A DNA stretch of 64,000 nucleotides, taken from NCBI GenBank assembly GCA_000611775.1, contig KK106984.1, forward strand, positions 2,204,580-2,268,579. The letters are read 5' to 3'. The translations under genes were made by a program, and so were the position numbers. Of this stretch, positions 45,895-57,410 are shown piece after piece; positions within the stretch are counted from its first letter, which is position 1; the number at the start of each line of letters is the position of its first letter. The notes beneath the pieces are model-generated. The model searched no databases. It was not told where the DNA came from and saw only the letters and a program-made list of their open reading frames with translations. Origin of the DNA: Umbilicaria muhlenbergii. Lineage: Eukaryota; Ascomycota; Lecanoromycetes; Umbilicariales; Umbilicariaceae.

Positions 45895-48800
45895 CTATTG
45901 GTGCGCCACCCCCTTTCCGACCCCATTGCTCTCCTGGTCCTTGTCCTTCCTCGCCTCCGCCTCCACCTCCCGGTCCCTCCTCTCCATCACCTTCCCATTC
46001 CCCTTCTTCCCCTTCTCCTTCGCCTGCCCCTTGCCAGCCGCCTTCCCGCCGGCTTTCGCCTTCGCCTTCGCCTCCTTTTCCACCTCGGCTATCGTGCCGA
46101 CCTTGTCGTCCATATCCGCCTGCTCATACAGCTTCAGCAGCGCGGGCGTGAACCGTTCCAGACACGCGATATCGCCGACGCGGACGCGCATGTAGTCGAA
46201 AGCGACGCCGACTGACATGTCTTTGACTGTAGATGGGGTGCTGACTACGGTGAGCTGTGGGGACGGAACGGGAGTGGGGCTTTGGCTCCGGTCTCGAAGT
46301 CGGGACTCGAGTGGTTCTGGAGGGTGGGAATCCGGAGCGTCCGACTCCACTTCCCTTTCACCAATCTCCTCATCTCCCATCCCCGCCGCCTCCGTTCCTT
46401 CCATCCCTTCCAACGCCTCCGCATCCTCCTCCTCCTCCAGCACCCCCCCCAGCCCCTCCACATTCCCCATAATCGGCATCTTCGCGTACCTCTGACTAAA
46501 ATGCGTTAAGAGCACCCTCCTCGCCCCCATCTCCACCCCCACCCCCAACGCCTCACTCGTCGTCGAATGTTTCTTCGCCCGCGCATCCCCCTTCAACTCG
46601 TCGTCAAACGTCGCTTCGTGCAACAGCACCGTCGAGCCTCTGCCGATTTCGGCGAACGCAGCAGACGGGCGACAGTCGCCGCTGTAGGAGAATTTGAAGC
46701 CGGTGGGGAAGGTCAGCGTGACGGCCATGGCGCCGCGGCAGTGGTTGACGAAGACGGCGGCGAGGGAGGAGAGGCCGGTGGAGGCGCGGAGGGCGTGGTT
46801 GCTGCGGGGGGGAGGGGTCAGTATAATGCTTTTGTGAGAACTCCAAAAGGGTGGGTTGGGAAGAGGGATTTGGTACGTACATTTTGGGTTCGTAAGTATT
46901 GAAGCCCACGATCCTGTCATTCCATCTCAAGATCGTGCTTTCGGGTAATCCGGGTCTGGCGGCCTGTACGGTCAGCGGGACGATCTTATCGAAGCCGAAG
47001 TCTTCTACCGACGAGTATTCGCGGAGCCATTGGAGCATCGCGTCTTCGGAGGCGACGAAGAGCCGTTTTTCTTGTTCTAGGATATTGCTGGGGTACAGAA
47101 GCTGTTCTGTTAGAGAACCCTTGGATACTGTTCCCTTGGCGATTTGTTCGCCATACACTTCCTGGTACCATGCTTTAATAACCGAGGTCGTTCCCAGATG
47201 GTGATCCGCGTGGAGATGACTTATCCAGATGAGTTTGAGATCGCGCAGAACCTCTGCCAGCTCGTCTGGCGGGAACACCCGCTTGAGCTGGCCTAGAGTG
47301 TTCTCGCCGCAGTCGAGAAGGTAGGATCCACAACCTGGAACTCGTAATAGGGTTGCAGAGACGTTGCGGTACTTGGATGGCAACGCAGAGCCAGTACCTA
47401 GAGTGATGATCTCGGCATCTTGACTCGGAAGATCCTGTTTCGCCATTTGCTCGCGCGTCGCATCTGAAGAGAGTTCATTTCTGGCTGTCTGGGCAAGGGC
47501 AAGGACGGGCTGAGGTGTTTCCCGCAAGACCTTTGCAGTATTCAAAGGCGGAACCACACTAGCTGTCTGAACCTCGAATGAAGGTTCCAGCTGTATCATC
47601 TGCCCACGTTGTGCCGGGATGATATTCGCCTTGGCTCCTTCGGGTAGAGCTGGTTGGCCTGGTTGAGGTAAGGTGACGTTGTCATGGACTGGTATCGGAT
47701 AGCGCATGGGATCAAGCTGGTTGAGGCGGATTGCCGCCGATGCTGAAGAGTCAAGAGATAAGTAATTCGGACAATAGTCTTGCGAAGAAACGATATGTTT
47801 CAAATGTGAGAAGTCGCTCATGAATTTGCGTAAACTTTCATCCTGACCGACACCTGGACCTAGGATCCAGATGACCGCTCCGATACCAGTCATGACCTCA
47901 GAAGCTTTCCATTCCGGTCTGTCAATTAAGTTTTGGACGTATTCTCGGGAGGGTAGTTCCACTACAGCAACGCCACCACCTTCTTTTCCCTCTCCCAGCA
48001 CCATGTCGGGTGTTACCAGCTTCCCATCCTTGGACTGTACACTTTCACCAGACGAAAGCTTAGCCCACGCCGGGCCCATCTCAACATTCAGCGCCTTTGC
48101 TGCTTCCGGTTTGAATTTTCCACGCTGAGGATGATTACGAATAAAATACGACATTGCGGTCTGTGAAGACTTCGTGGGCGGTAAATGCTGGATCAGGGCT
48201 CCCGGCCATGGCTTTCGTACAAGCACTTTGATGGGCGGCAATGCCTCTGAGCCACCAGGGAGTGGGCCTGTGTATTTCACGATCTTCCTGGTATCTGGGT
48301 CCCGCACGAACACAATTGCTGGCATGTTGACTTCATCGAGCCAGGTTTCCACGAGCGCATCGAGCCGCCAGTCGGAATCAAACATCTCTGATACCACTGC
48401 TTTACGGATCTGCTGTTCCCGATCCCTCCACTCAGCAGGAGATTCTCGAGGCTCTTTTGGTCGATCAGTAAAACTCTCCCATATGGGCAACTCGCCATTC
48501 TCAACCTCGTCGAAGCTGCGTTTGCGCGGACTTATGGCCCTTGGTGACGAGCCACCTGTGTTGCTCGATGGAGAAATCGACATGGCCCAGACCTTCACAT
48601 TCTTATCCATCCAAGTAGGCTCCCAGTGGTCTTTGAGCCTTTTCCCATCCATTTCATCCACATTGACAGGCATGCCTTTCCTGAACACAAACCTACGGCC
48701 AGTAGCAAGCGTATGCATAAGATTAAAGCCACCATGAATGTTCAATGTAGGTCTGTCGTCCTTGAATAGCTCCTCTCTGTTCTTTCCGCCTTTAAATTGT

Positions 48801-49612
48801 TTGTCAGTCGCCGCATCGCGCAGTTTATTTTCAATAGTCCTATCATTCAGAGGTCCCCCCTTCGCTTGGTCGGCGGCCGCTGCGTTGGTTACGTCTGCGA
48901 GCGTCAAGATCATGCCGATCAGACCACCAGTATTCTTCCATTCCGTTTTGCCGGTCAAGAAAATTTCCGACACTCTGGTTAACTTGACGCCCCGTTGTAT
49001 GCTTGCTCTCTGGGTGCCTTCATGTATGTTTCCGATGAGGTAACGTGTGTCGTCGAAGTGGAGCATCAGGCAAGTGCCTGGGGTGTCGGCGGTCGGAGTG
49101 GTAATGAATTGGACGTAGGACCTCATCTTGCGCCAGGCAGGAAGTTCTACAGGGGCAGAAGCGGGTGTTGTGCGGTGCGAGGCTTGAACGTATGGTTCAT
49201 AGATAACGCTGTAGTCCTTGTAGTTAATGAAACGACGTAAACCTGGAGACTGTCGAACACGTGTAGGCGGGACATCTGACGAGCTTATAGAAGTAGAACT
49301 AAAGCTATTTCTATGACCTCTATAGCTTCGCTGTTGTGTGGAGCCCTCTTCTGCCAGGCCTGGGCCATGCAGAGACCTATCGACTCTAACTTTGGTAGTC
49401 AATGACGCCCCTCTGAAGATCGACGCAGTAGAAGTATAAGACTCCAATCGGGATTGCACGAAATGACTGGACCTTCCGAGCTTCACGGAGACGCGTACGA
49501 GTCGTGAAATCGTAGACGTCGTGAGGTGAGTCACCAGGACTCTTGAGGTAGCCAATGTGGTGTTGCGCCTAGGAGTGCTTGATGTCCAAAAGAGGAACGA
49601 CGAGTCAGGCAC
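45895..49612 (-). CDS. TRZ1: Long-form tRNase Z (3' tRNA processing endonuclease)
   Basis: tRNase Z removes the 3' trailer from pre-tRNAs in nucleus and mitochondria. Exons are 49612-46881 and 46801-45895 (1212 aa). The N-terminal half is the degenerate beta-lactamase domain (MRSYVQFITTPTADTPGTCL). The catalytic C-terminal half has IITLGTGSALPSKYRNVSATLL (the PxKxRN loop), LLDCGENTLGQL, SHLHADHHLGT (HxHxDH), FKFSYSGDCRPS, VLLHEATFDDEL (HEAT motif) and VLLTHFSQRY. The tail is a Lys/Glu-rich coil (KEAKAKAKAGGKAAGKGQ). Residues 1-160 are basic and hydroxylated, presequence-like; an in-frame Met at 49126 sits right before the first conserved block, which could give the nuclear form. The 79-nt intron uses GTACGT and GCAG. 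Confidence 0.95.
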
Positions 49613-50153
49613 TCAGCACTCAGCTCTATGCAACTCTGGGATCCTATGTTGAACAGGATGACTGTCAGAGTATCCACGATAGAAAATCCGAATGGTTGGC
49701 AGAGACGGTGACTCCGATATGATTCAGGCGCAGCCTTACCAAGAGGAACAGGGTGGGTGAGATGCAATGCAGCCTAGAGCGCCACTCCCGCTCCCTGGAA
49801 TTCCAGATGCTCAGGAAAGGCTGCCTCGTTGCCTGTCGCCAACTCTCAGCCTTAGAACCTACCTCCAACGTCTAGTCTGGAGCTGAATTATGGCACATGG
49901 CGAGTTCTGAGTACGGTCCAAAGGATGACGTGAACAAATGTTGATAGACTGTCTGACAGGATGTATCTTAAATAGAGTATACAAGAATTGAAGGGGAATG
50001 ATAAACGCCAGGAAAACCTTCTATCTTAACAAACATGCAGCCTCCAAACCCTTGTGCACTCCTCATCTACCAGCATTCAAGGAAAGCTCGCAAGAAGAGA
50101 CCGCCGAAGTCTCAAATTCAATGCCCCTGCCAATTCTCGCAACTGCCAAGTCT
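49613..50153. other. Intergenic, TRZ1 promoter and vWA gene 3' region
   Basis: About 540 bp; no independent gene supported. Confidence 0.5.
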
Positions 50154-51144
50154 CTACTCTGTTCGCCCCCACTCCCGGCTATCATTCTTTCGGTCGAGCC
50201 TCCTATTAACGGCTCCAAGAACAACCTAATAGACACGGTTAGCCTCAAGCAGGTCTTTGGGGCAGGAGAAAAGAGCTTACCTTTAAGATACCTTCTCCGT
50301 TGAGCCCAGAGCCAGTGGTGCCGTTCCAAGGTACAGTATCAACCATATCTCTGATTCCGCCAGCCATGTCCGCAATCCCATCATCCAACTCCTTCAGCGC
50401 CTCTGCCGCGCCTTTCTCCTGGCCGACCTGGAAAAACTGGATACCGACTTGCCAAGCTGGGCATTCCCACTTATCAAGCTTCCGGGCAGCATTGATGATG
50501 ACACTCTCGACATCGTCGCTGGCCTGACCATCGGTGATGACAATAATATTAAGGGGCTTGACGGCATCGCTACCCTTCGCCTGCAGGTCGCGGAGATAAG
50601 GCTTGAGAATGGCGTTCAGGCGCGTCCCGGTTGGCGTTCCACCTCTGGGCTTGACGCTCTCGAAGATGCGGTCGACATCAGCGCTACGAGTGATGTTGCG
50701 ATATTCGGAACTGTCTGGAGAATTTAAAAAGTAGATGTCGATCCCATCAGCGTCGTGGGCGGTACAGATGGGGGTGATGGATTTCAGGGCGGTGGCAGTC
50801 TCTCTCCATGAGCGACCGGCCATGGAGCCAGAGTCGTCGATGAGAAAGGCGGTGTCGAAGGTGCTGAGGAATGCGTAGGGATTATCCGCTGTGGTGGTCA
50901 TGTTGCCGGTAATGATGGCGTCTGTGCTCGGCTCGGTGTATGGTGGCGGCGCTGAAGCTGGTACCTCTCCGAACGCGGGGACTGGAACGGCCGGTCTGCG
51001 AGTGGGTGGCGCAGTGGAAGAGGTGAATGGATTTGTGGAATACACGTCAGGTTTATGATCCTCAGCTAGTTTGATGCTTGATGTTCTCGATAGCAAGTCC
51101 GAATTCTTGCGAGACCTGTTCTTCAAGAAGCTGCGGAATGACAT
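50154..51144 (-). CDS. von Willebrand factor A domain protein
   Basis: Exons are 51144-50281 and 50225-50154 (311 aa). The frame is open up to a Met at 51369, but MSFRSFLKNRSRKNSDLLSR at 51144 is the likely start. A short basic/Ser-Thr head and a Pro-rich linker (APPPYTEP) precede a vWA domain: FDTAFLIDDSGSMAGRSW (MIDAS D-x-S-x-S), GIDIYFLNS, GGTPTGTRL (MIDAS Thr), LNIIVITDGQASDD (MIDAS Asp) and WQVGIQFFQVG. The small last exon, VVLGAVNRRLDRKNDSREW, continues the family's final helix and is found only after splicing. Cytosolic fungal vWA proteins of this kind are of unknown function; metal-dependent protein binding is expected. Confidence 0.9.
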
Positions 51145-52365
51145 GATGTTTGGGGAAGGTGACTGTGCGGTGGGAGATGCTTGAGAACGGCATGGCGAGG
51201 TGTCTAAGATAAATGGCATGATGACGGGTGGTGGCGCTTGGACTGTTTGTGTGAATGGATGTCTCAGGTGAAATTTCCGCGGGATCACAAAGGAGCAAGT
51301 GCGCAGTGGCTGCAACACCAAGGCTGTTTGAAAGTGTACTGTGAATGTGATGCTGTTGGCTGAAGTCAATGACTGAAGTCAATGTCCAACTTGCTTTGCA
51401 ACTTGCTTTGATAGATGTGAATTGGTGTTCTGGAAGACGAACTCCTTGCTTCTTTATAGTGAGAGAATGGGATGCCCTGACACAGGCACATTTCCCCGAA
51501 ACCCTAGCAAACACGATCGCATCGCCCCGCTGTTTTCCGCCTCGATAGAAAATGCCTCACGATCAGCAATTAATGAAGCAAGCGTCAGAATGAGCATGTT
51601 GATATGCCGGAGTAGGGCCAGTCTACATGCGGCCACAACGGCACACAAGCGGCAGGGAACTTTCCATTGTCCGGCGAGGCAGACCATTCCCTCTGGGCGT
51701 CATCATGAATCTGTGCGACACGAGACAAACACTTCTCCTTCTCATGGGAGTGAAGGTCTAAGGTGTAAGCGAAGACGGGCGGTGCTGGGAGATAAGCGCG
51801 TAGCACAGCCACGGCACCAAAAGTAACGGGAAGCTCAGCCTTGAGACAGTTACACAGTCACACAGTTGTCGGCAAACGATATGAGCTAAGGATGCTTAGG
51901 ACAAGGGCCGACCGACACAGGCCGCCTAAGCCAGCCAAGTACTCATACTCCAATACAACACATGGAGAGCGGGCCAAATGTGGGACAAAGGTGGGACAAA
52001 TGTTACAGCCTCAATACGCCAGGTGTTTGCCCTCAGGTCGTTTACATCTGTGAGCTTGAACCTCACTCGATCCGAGTACGTGATGACTGCGCAAAGCTTA
52101 TGCCCTCAGCCCGTTTACTGCAGTTGAAACCCGGCACTGCATTCAATCTTCTCCCGCGCTGTTCCTCTCAGGCAGAATTTATCGCACTTGTACACCAACG
52201 CCCATATTACTCCGGCTTAGATGTGTTCGGCATTTTGATCACATCTACTCAAGGAGGACGGCTCAGTCGTCTCACCTGCCACTTCAACGGATGACGTTGT
52301 GGCGGTGTCTGTTGTGTATGTTTTGAGGGTGTAAAGGCCGGCGTGGACGATCCAGAGACAGCGGG
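51145..52365. other. Intergenic upstream of the vWA gene
   Basis: About 1.2 kb. It probably contains a transcribed leader of the vWA gene (frame open to 51369) and its promoter. The repeated word CAAAGGTGGGACAAATGT-like near 51975-51996 and the paired TGACTGAAGTCAATG near 51360-51385 are short direct repeats. No gene supported. Confidence 0.45.
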
Positions 52366-53723
52366 CTATGGCGCGGGAGTCCATTCTCTTTCTTCGGCCG
52401 TAAACAATTCTTTAGCTGCAACATGATCCCGTCGACACGTGGATCCGGGCCTCCCGAAGTCATGTGGGACTTTGATTCGCCACTTGCCACCACTCGGGTT
52501 CTCGGCCCAGCTATGGGCTTGGCGGTCGCTTTTCCAGCACCGGAGGCAGACGCCGACCTGAGAACATAACTTCTCAAGCTGATCCAGGATCGGTAGTAGT
52601 CGTGTACGAAGTCCGCAGTGGGTGTGGTTTTGGTCAATTTGATAAGTAGGGCACTGGCGCAGAGCCGCTAGTACATCAGATGTACTGCCGGGGTAAGGCT
52701 GAGGTTCCTCATGGCATGCTAACAAGCCTTGCAGCCTTAGCGTTCCTTTGCGGGTAAAGAAGCGCACCATCTCGCCTAGCTGGAAGGAGTCGCATTGAGG
52801 AGAAGAGTCGTAGCCTAGTTTGCACTGCCTTTGCTTGGAGGTATAGAGCGTGAGAAAGTGGGTTTGAAGAGAGTTGATGGTGTCGAGGACGCACGCCCGG
52901 CGGTGTTCAAGCTCTTCTAGAAGCGATGTCAGCAGAGCTACCACTGCTCTCATTGAACAGATACCTCACCCTCCAGGCCACTAGGAAGATTCCACCATAA
53001 TGCCTCGCCTTCATCGCCTTCCGTACTGTCCCTTTGTATCCACCTTCTTGAGCCCTCAACGACCAACCGAGAGCTGTATTGCGTGACCCAAGCCTCGATA
53101 TTGAGCAGCACCCCAATCAGGATTCTCTGACGCCAGAAAGACTCCTTGTCTCCTGCTGGTATGTTCCTCTTGAACTCTTTTGCGTCTTGTTTCGGCGTAT
53201 GCCAGCCTTCCCGTTTGACATGCACAGAGATTGGCGACAACGAGGAGAACCGATCGGCAATGATAACCAGAAGAGCTATGTCGTGAGTTGTCGGAATCAC
53301 TCGACTGGTCACCGATGGAACGGTAGCATGTAATATGTCCAGGAAGCGTTTTATGATTGATCCACAGCATGCCCTTTTCGGAACTTGACCAAGATCCTCC
53401 ACTCTGATTATCGGTAGATCTGTAGCCGGCACTTGGCTGAAGTTCGAGTACTTTTCACGTAGTGTTGTAAGTCTTGCATTGACTGTAGCGCCTTCGTTGA
53501 ACTTTCGCGGATCCAGTAGGTTGTCAAAGTAGGCCGAGGCCCGGCTCAGAGACGTTGTAGAGACCCTGTACCTATGGATAGTCCTGCATCCGCTATCTGC
53601 AATTTGCAGGGTAAGATCGCCGCTGTCGACAATATCCACTATGGAGCCACCAGGTATCCTGAGGTTGCGAACGTTGCTGTGGCGTCCGCTGGCCGTCGAT
53701 AGTAGTGGATCGTCATCGTCCAT
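52366..53723 (-). CDS. BTB/POZ-like fungal protein with a Cys-rich C-terminal domain (function unknown)
   Basis: Exons are 53723-52970 and 52916-52366 (434 aa). The donor GTGAGG at 52969 is chosen over the GTATCT six bases on because it alone keeps frame, giving SGLEEELEHRRACVLDTI. The N-terminal half is a BTB-like fold: SGDLTLQIADSG, a strand/helix pair with VSTTSLSRASAYFDNLLDPRKFNEG, then DIALLVIIADRFSSL. The C-terminal half has ELEHRRACVLDTINSLQTHF, RQCKLGYDSSPQCDSFQLGEM and QIDQNHTHCGLRTRLLPILDQL, then VCLRCWKSDRQAHSW, a pattern shared by many uncharacterised ascomycete BTB proteins. The Cys and His residues may bind zinc. Such proteins could act in protein-protein assembly; no more can be said. 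Confidence 0.85.
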
Positions 53724-54475
53724 CGTTGATGACTATGGAAGGGCTTCATGTGAGAGTGTCCCGACATGCACTGTATTGCCTTGGTCATGCGCGGTGGGCA
53801 AGACCGGACACCCGATCAAAGAGCGACGAGTCCGAACTTTTTCACTTTTGTTGCTGAATATGATGATGTCCTTGATGCTCAGCTACATCTTACGTGGTAG
53901 CTGAGCTTCTGGGAGTGTTCATGGATATGGCCATGCCATGGTGCCTGATTTTGCTGCTGCGACGGGTATGATGTAGAAAAGGTGGGACGAGAGGAAAGAG
54001 GAGAGGCGCAGTTCTGTACAGTCGGCCGCGGGGGAGAGCATGAGGAGCCTGGACCAATCATGTACTCGCTTGATGGCAGTTCGTCAGCAACGCGCTAAAA
54101 TGCATCTCGATCGACATAAGAGACACCCTCTCCTTCACCAATCTCTAGCACGCCTCTGATACACTATTTACAAATCGCTTTCTCTAAGTACTTTGCTCTA
54201 TGGCAAGGCTGATGTCCAGCCATCTCCATCCCTTTCCCTTTCCCTTATCATAACTCCTCGTCATAAAGCGAGCCTGCCTATGTACAGAAAACAGCCTGGC
54301 CAGCACCCGCTATCTACAATCATAACCCGCGATTGATGACAGGAGCAGAAACACCAATTCAAACGCCAAAAGACCCAATGGCGCTGTATGCAGAAGGAAT
54401 CTCATAAATCAGATGTGCATTACCTCACAGGCTTGCACCTGGAGCGAACCACGCAGGTACCATGTATAGCGTCCT
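53724..54475. other. Intergenic, BTB gene promoter and FTR1 3' region
   Basis: About 750 bp without a supportable gene; pyrimidine-rich runs near 54200-54240 (CCCTTTCCCTTTCCC). Confidence 0.5.
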
Positions 54476-55862
54476 TCATGCGTCAATGCCCCTGACCCCG
54501 GTGGCCACGGCATCTTCGTCGTCGACTTTCGTTTGGTATTCTACTACTCGTGCCTCATAGCTGCTAGCGTCGCTACTTCTCTTTGCATCTGCAGCTTTCT
54601 TGGGCTTCATTAGCGGCCAGTGGCCCTTCCGTTCGTTGTACCGCATGGCGAGAAATCCGACTATGACGGCAATCCAGTAGAAGTTATAGGAGAGGACAGA
54701 GCCATAGGTCGCGGAGTTTTGCCACCCGAACAAAGAGTTGAAGATACCCCATCCTCCTCCGCCGTTCATCTGGGGGTTACAGCACTTTGATCACGCGTCA
54801 GCATGGTTGAGTGGGTGGCAGATTGCGGGTGCGACCGATGCTTACGTTCACGTGCCATACGCTCTTACGGATATCATACGACCCTGGGCCGGAGCCCGTC
54901 TCTGCTGCATCCCCGCCAATGGTCTTACCCCACTGCGACTCATCAGTACAGTGCTTCAAGATAGGAACTTAAAACCTACAGCGTGGATTTCAAAATCCCA
55001 TACCGCCTTGGAGAAAAGACCGGCAGCCACGAGGTACAGGAAGCAGGTTGATATGATGAGGAACGTTTGTATCTTGGCCATATTTCCACCTCTGCAATCG
55101 TCAGCAAGTTAAAAGAGACGCCAAAACAACGGTGGAGTCATTTACTTGTATATGAGGAAGCCAATCAGACAGCCAGCGCCAAGGCCAACGACGGCAGGGA
55201 TGGGGAAGGCCGTGGCAGGAAGACCCAAGCTCACACCACCAATGAAGATGACCGCCTCGAGCCCCTCACGAAGGACTGTGATGAAGGGAAGGATGAACAT
55301 CGAGTACTTCTGGCACCATATCTTGAACCGAGTCCGAGCACTCCCGCTCTTTCTGGCGCTGTCCTTGGCCTCGAGCGCCTTTGCCAACTTGACACGCCAC
55401 TTGTCCTGAAGCTTGGACACGCGGAGCAGCGCTGCACCCATTGCAGTGATGATGAGAGTAGCCAGGAGACTGAAAGTGCCTTCCCAGATGGTCTCGGTCC
55501 CCGACCAACGGTCTTTGCCAATGCCATAGAATGCCCCGATTATGCCGGCGCCGGCAACGATACAAATGAGAAGGCCTAGACCGGTTCCCCACCAAATCTA
55601 TAGACCGTGAGGCACCGCACAGGAATATCTGGGTCGAGGCACCACTCACCTGTCTTACGAGCCTCTTATAAATCGCCGGATCCCGGTCTGGACCAAGGGT
55701 TTGCTTTAGAAAGGCCAAGAGGACGGAGACGATAATACTCGTCTCCAGCGTCTCTCGGAGACAGATGAAGAAGACTGTATACCGATCTACTTAGCAGCCG
55801 AGACGATAACATTGCAAAGATATATGAGCAGACGTACCGGGTACGGCGAAGACGTTGACCAT
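54476..55862 (-). CDS. FTR1: High-affinity iron permease Ftr1
   Basis: Ftr1 carries Fe(III) through the plasma membrane, directly from the Fet3 ferroxidase. Six exons: 55862-55838 (only 25 nt), 55774-55650, 55597-55146, 55091-54980, 54932-54846 and 54784-54476 (369 aa). Iron-binding motifs are the two R-E-x-L-E sequences: [11 protein letters not shown] early and [13 protein letters not shown] in the middle. Membrane helices include [35 protein letters not shown] and [16 protein letters not shown]. The late conserved block [20 protein letters not shown], then [22 protein letters not shown], confirms exons 5 and 6. The cytosolic tail is charged. The tiny first exon (MVNVFAVP) is required to give [19 protein letters not shown], the family's N-terminus. 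It is divergent to FET3. Confidence 0.96.
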
Positions 55863-56042
55863 CTTGTCGGCTCCGACAAGGGTGTTGCTTCAATGGACTC
55901 AGACGGAACAAGTGGATAATGAGGCAAAGCGGTATTCGCTGCGGGAGAGGTGCGCAACAGAAGGAGAGGCTGAAGTACGAATTGGACTGATGACGAGGGT
56001 GTGGGCGTGGGAGGTGGAGGGTGGAGGAGGGAAGATAAGATG

Positions 56043-56051
56043 ATCTGATAA
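56043..56051 (+). promoter_or_regulatory. SreA/Fep1-type GATA site ATCTGATAA
   Basis: Perfect match to the ATCWGATAA consensus known for iron-responsive fungal GATA repressors; 181 bp upstream of the FTR1 start. Confidence 0.7.
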
Positions 56052-56263
56052 TCTCTGCAGATTTAGCGCCGGACCGGATCCCAGCGCAAGATGAGGTATT
56101 CGTCAATTCCGGTGTGGCGCGAGTCGAAAAGCAGACTAGCGGCATACGTGTGGGTGGGAAAGGAAGCTCGGCGCAAAAGAAGGCTAATGTGCGCGCCCGT
56201 AGGATTGTGGAAAGGCTGGAGGAGTGATGGCCGGTGGCCGATGGCCGATATCGGTGGGGAAAG

Positions 56264-56272
56264 ATCTGATAA
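56264..56272 (+). promoter_or_regulatory. SreA/Fep1-type GATA site ATCTGATAA
   Basis: Second perfect ATCTGATAA on the same strand, about 400 bp upstream of FTR1. Confidence 0.65.
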
Positions 56273-57147
56273 CGAATTGTGCCGCGGTGAAAGTGGAAAC
56301 GAGCGTGACGAAGGGAAAATGAAAATGGCAAGTGGCAATTGGCAAAAGGCCGCGGCGGAAAGAAGAACACGGCTTTTTTGGCGGGGAATCTAGCCAGCTT
56401 CGGTGCATGCCACTTCGCCTGCACTTCCTAGCGCGCCTTGGCCGATGAATCGTCGAAAAGTCAGTGTGGCACGAGTGAGAGAGCAGAGAGCACAGAGCAG
56501 AGAGCCCAGAGCAGAGAGCCCAGAGCAGCGAGCAACGCGCGACGTGCGACGTGCGTGCGGTCGAAGCACTTCGCCGTTCCTTTTACTCACCATTGGCCAT
56601 CAATCACCCCCTTGGCCTGCTTTCTTCTGATATCCTGGGCTTCCTTCCTGCACTCTCGCAGCCGCGATTGTATCAGGACCTAACGTATTCTCTTGGCGGT
56701 TCGGGCCTATTTCCCGCACTAGCACGAATTTTTATCTGATTGATCTAATCATCGCATCACCTCTCACCAACATTCCCTTTTCGGCCCGGCACGCATTGAG
56801 ATTGTCAGACAGCCCGCCTCCTGCCCTGTTGGCATTCGTTGGCATACTCAATTGGAACGCTGGGAGAAGGAAGACCATACCACTACTGGTGCACAATCGG
56901 TATCCCCTCATTCTAAGTAATCCCTCGGCTACGCCGTTCCCGGAGGCGGACTACGACGTCGACCTAAAGGCATTGGGATTGCCAACTGGCAAGCGAGACA
57001 GGAGAGCATGCCAAGCTGCTTGCACAGGACACTTCCTTAAGGTCGCCAACAGTCTTGGTTTCGTCGCTTCCGATATCGTCCTCTCCTTCCATCTCATTCC
57101 TTGGCTCCGTCTGGAATTGTCTATCAAGTCCGAGGCAAGCCCTGATT

Positions 57148-57180
57148 TTATCAGATCGGAACTTTATCAGATTATCAGAT
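57148..57180 (-). promoter_or_regulatory. Cluster of three SreA/Fep1-type GATA sites
   Basis: Three perfect minus-strand ATCTGATAA sites (TTATCAGAT at 57148-57156, 57164-57172 and 57172-57180), the last two sharing one base. A further CTTATC core follows at 57184. They lie 230-265 bp upstream of the FET3 ATG. Clustered sites favour cooperative binding of a two-zinc-finger GATA factor. Confidence 0.75.
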
Positions 57181-57410
57181 CATCTTATCACGACCCATCT
57201 CTGCCCAAGGAATCAGGCGTGTCCTTGTCCAAGCAGCCGGCCAACGTCACCCCGAACGAAGTGTCAGGACAGTGCCTCGACGAAGTTTTACGACGGTGGG
57301 CTTCTCCCAGCAGTTGTGTTAGCCTCTTCTCTGGTCACAACCCCAGCAGAGAATCTCGACCTAACTTCCTCAACTCCTATTGCTGAGACTTCTGTCGCCA
57401 ACTTCACATC

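Larger units (their letters stand above)
55863..57410. promoter_or_regulatory. Bidirectional FTR1-FET3 iron-regulated promoter region
   Basis: 1.55 kb between the two start codons. Contains five perfect ATCTGATAA/TTATCAGAT sites in two groups plus further GATAAG cores (near 56034 and 57184). A purine-rich AGAGCAGAGAGCCC repeat lies at about 56480-56530. An open frame over 56796-57386 runs through the three promoter sites next to FET3 and is not taken as a gene. Confidence 0.7.

Noticed and set aside
56796-57386. 196-codon plus-strand ORF upstream of FET3
   Set aside because: Covers the promoter with three GATA sites; no domain; the frame is likely open by chance in a transcribed leader.
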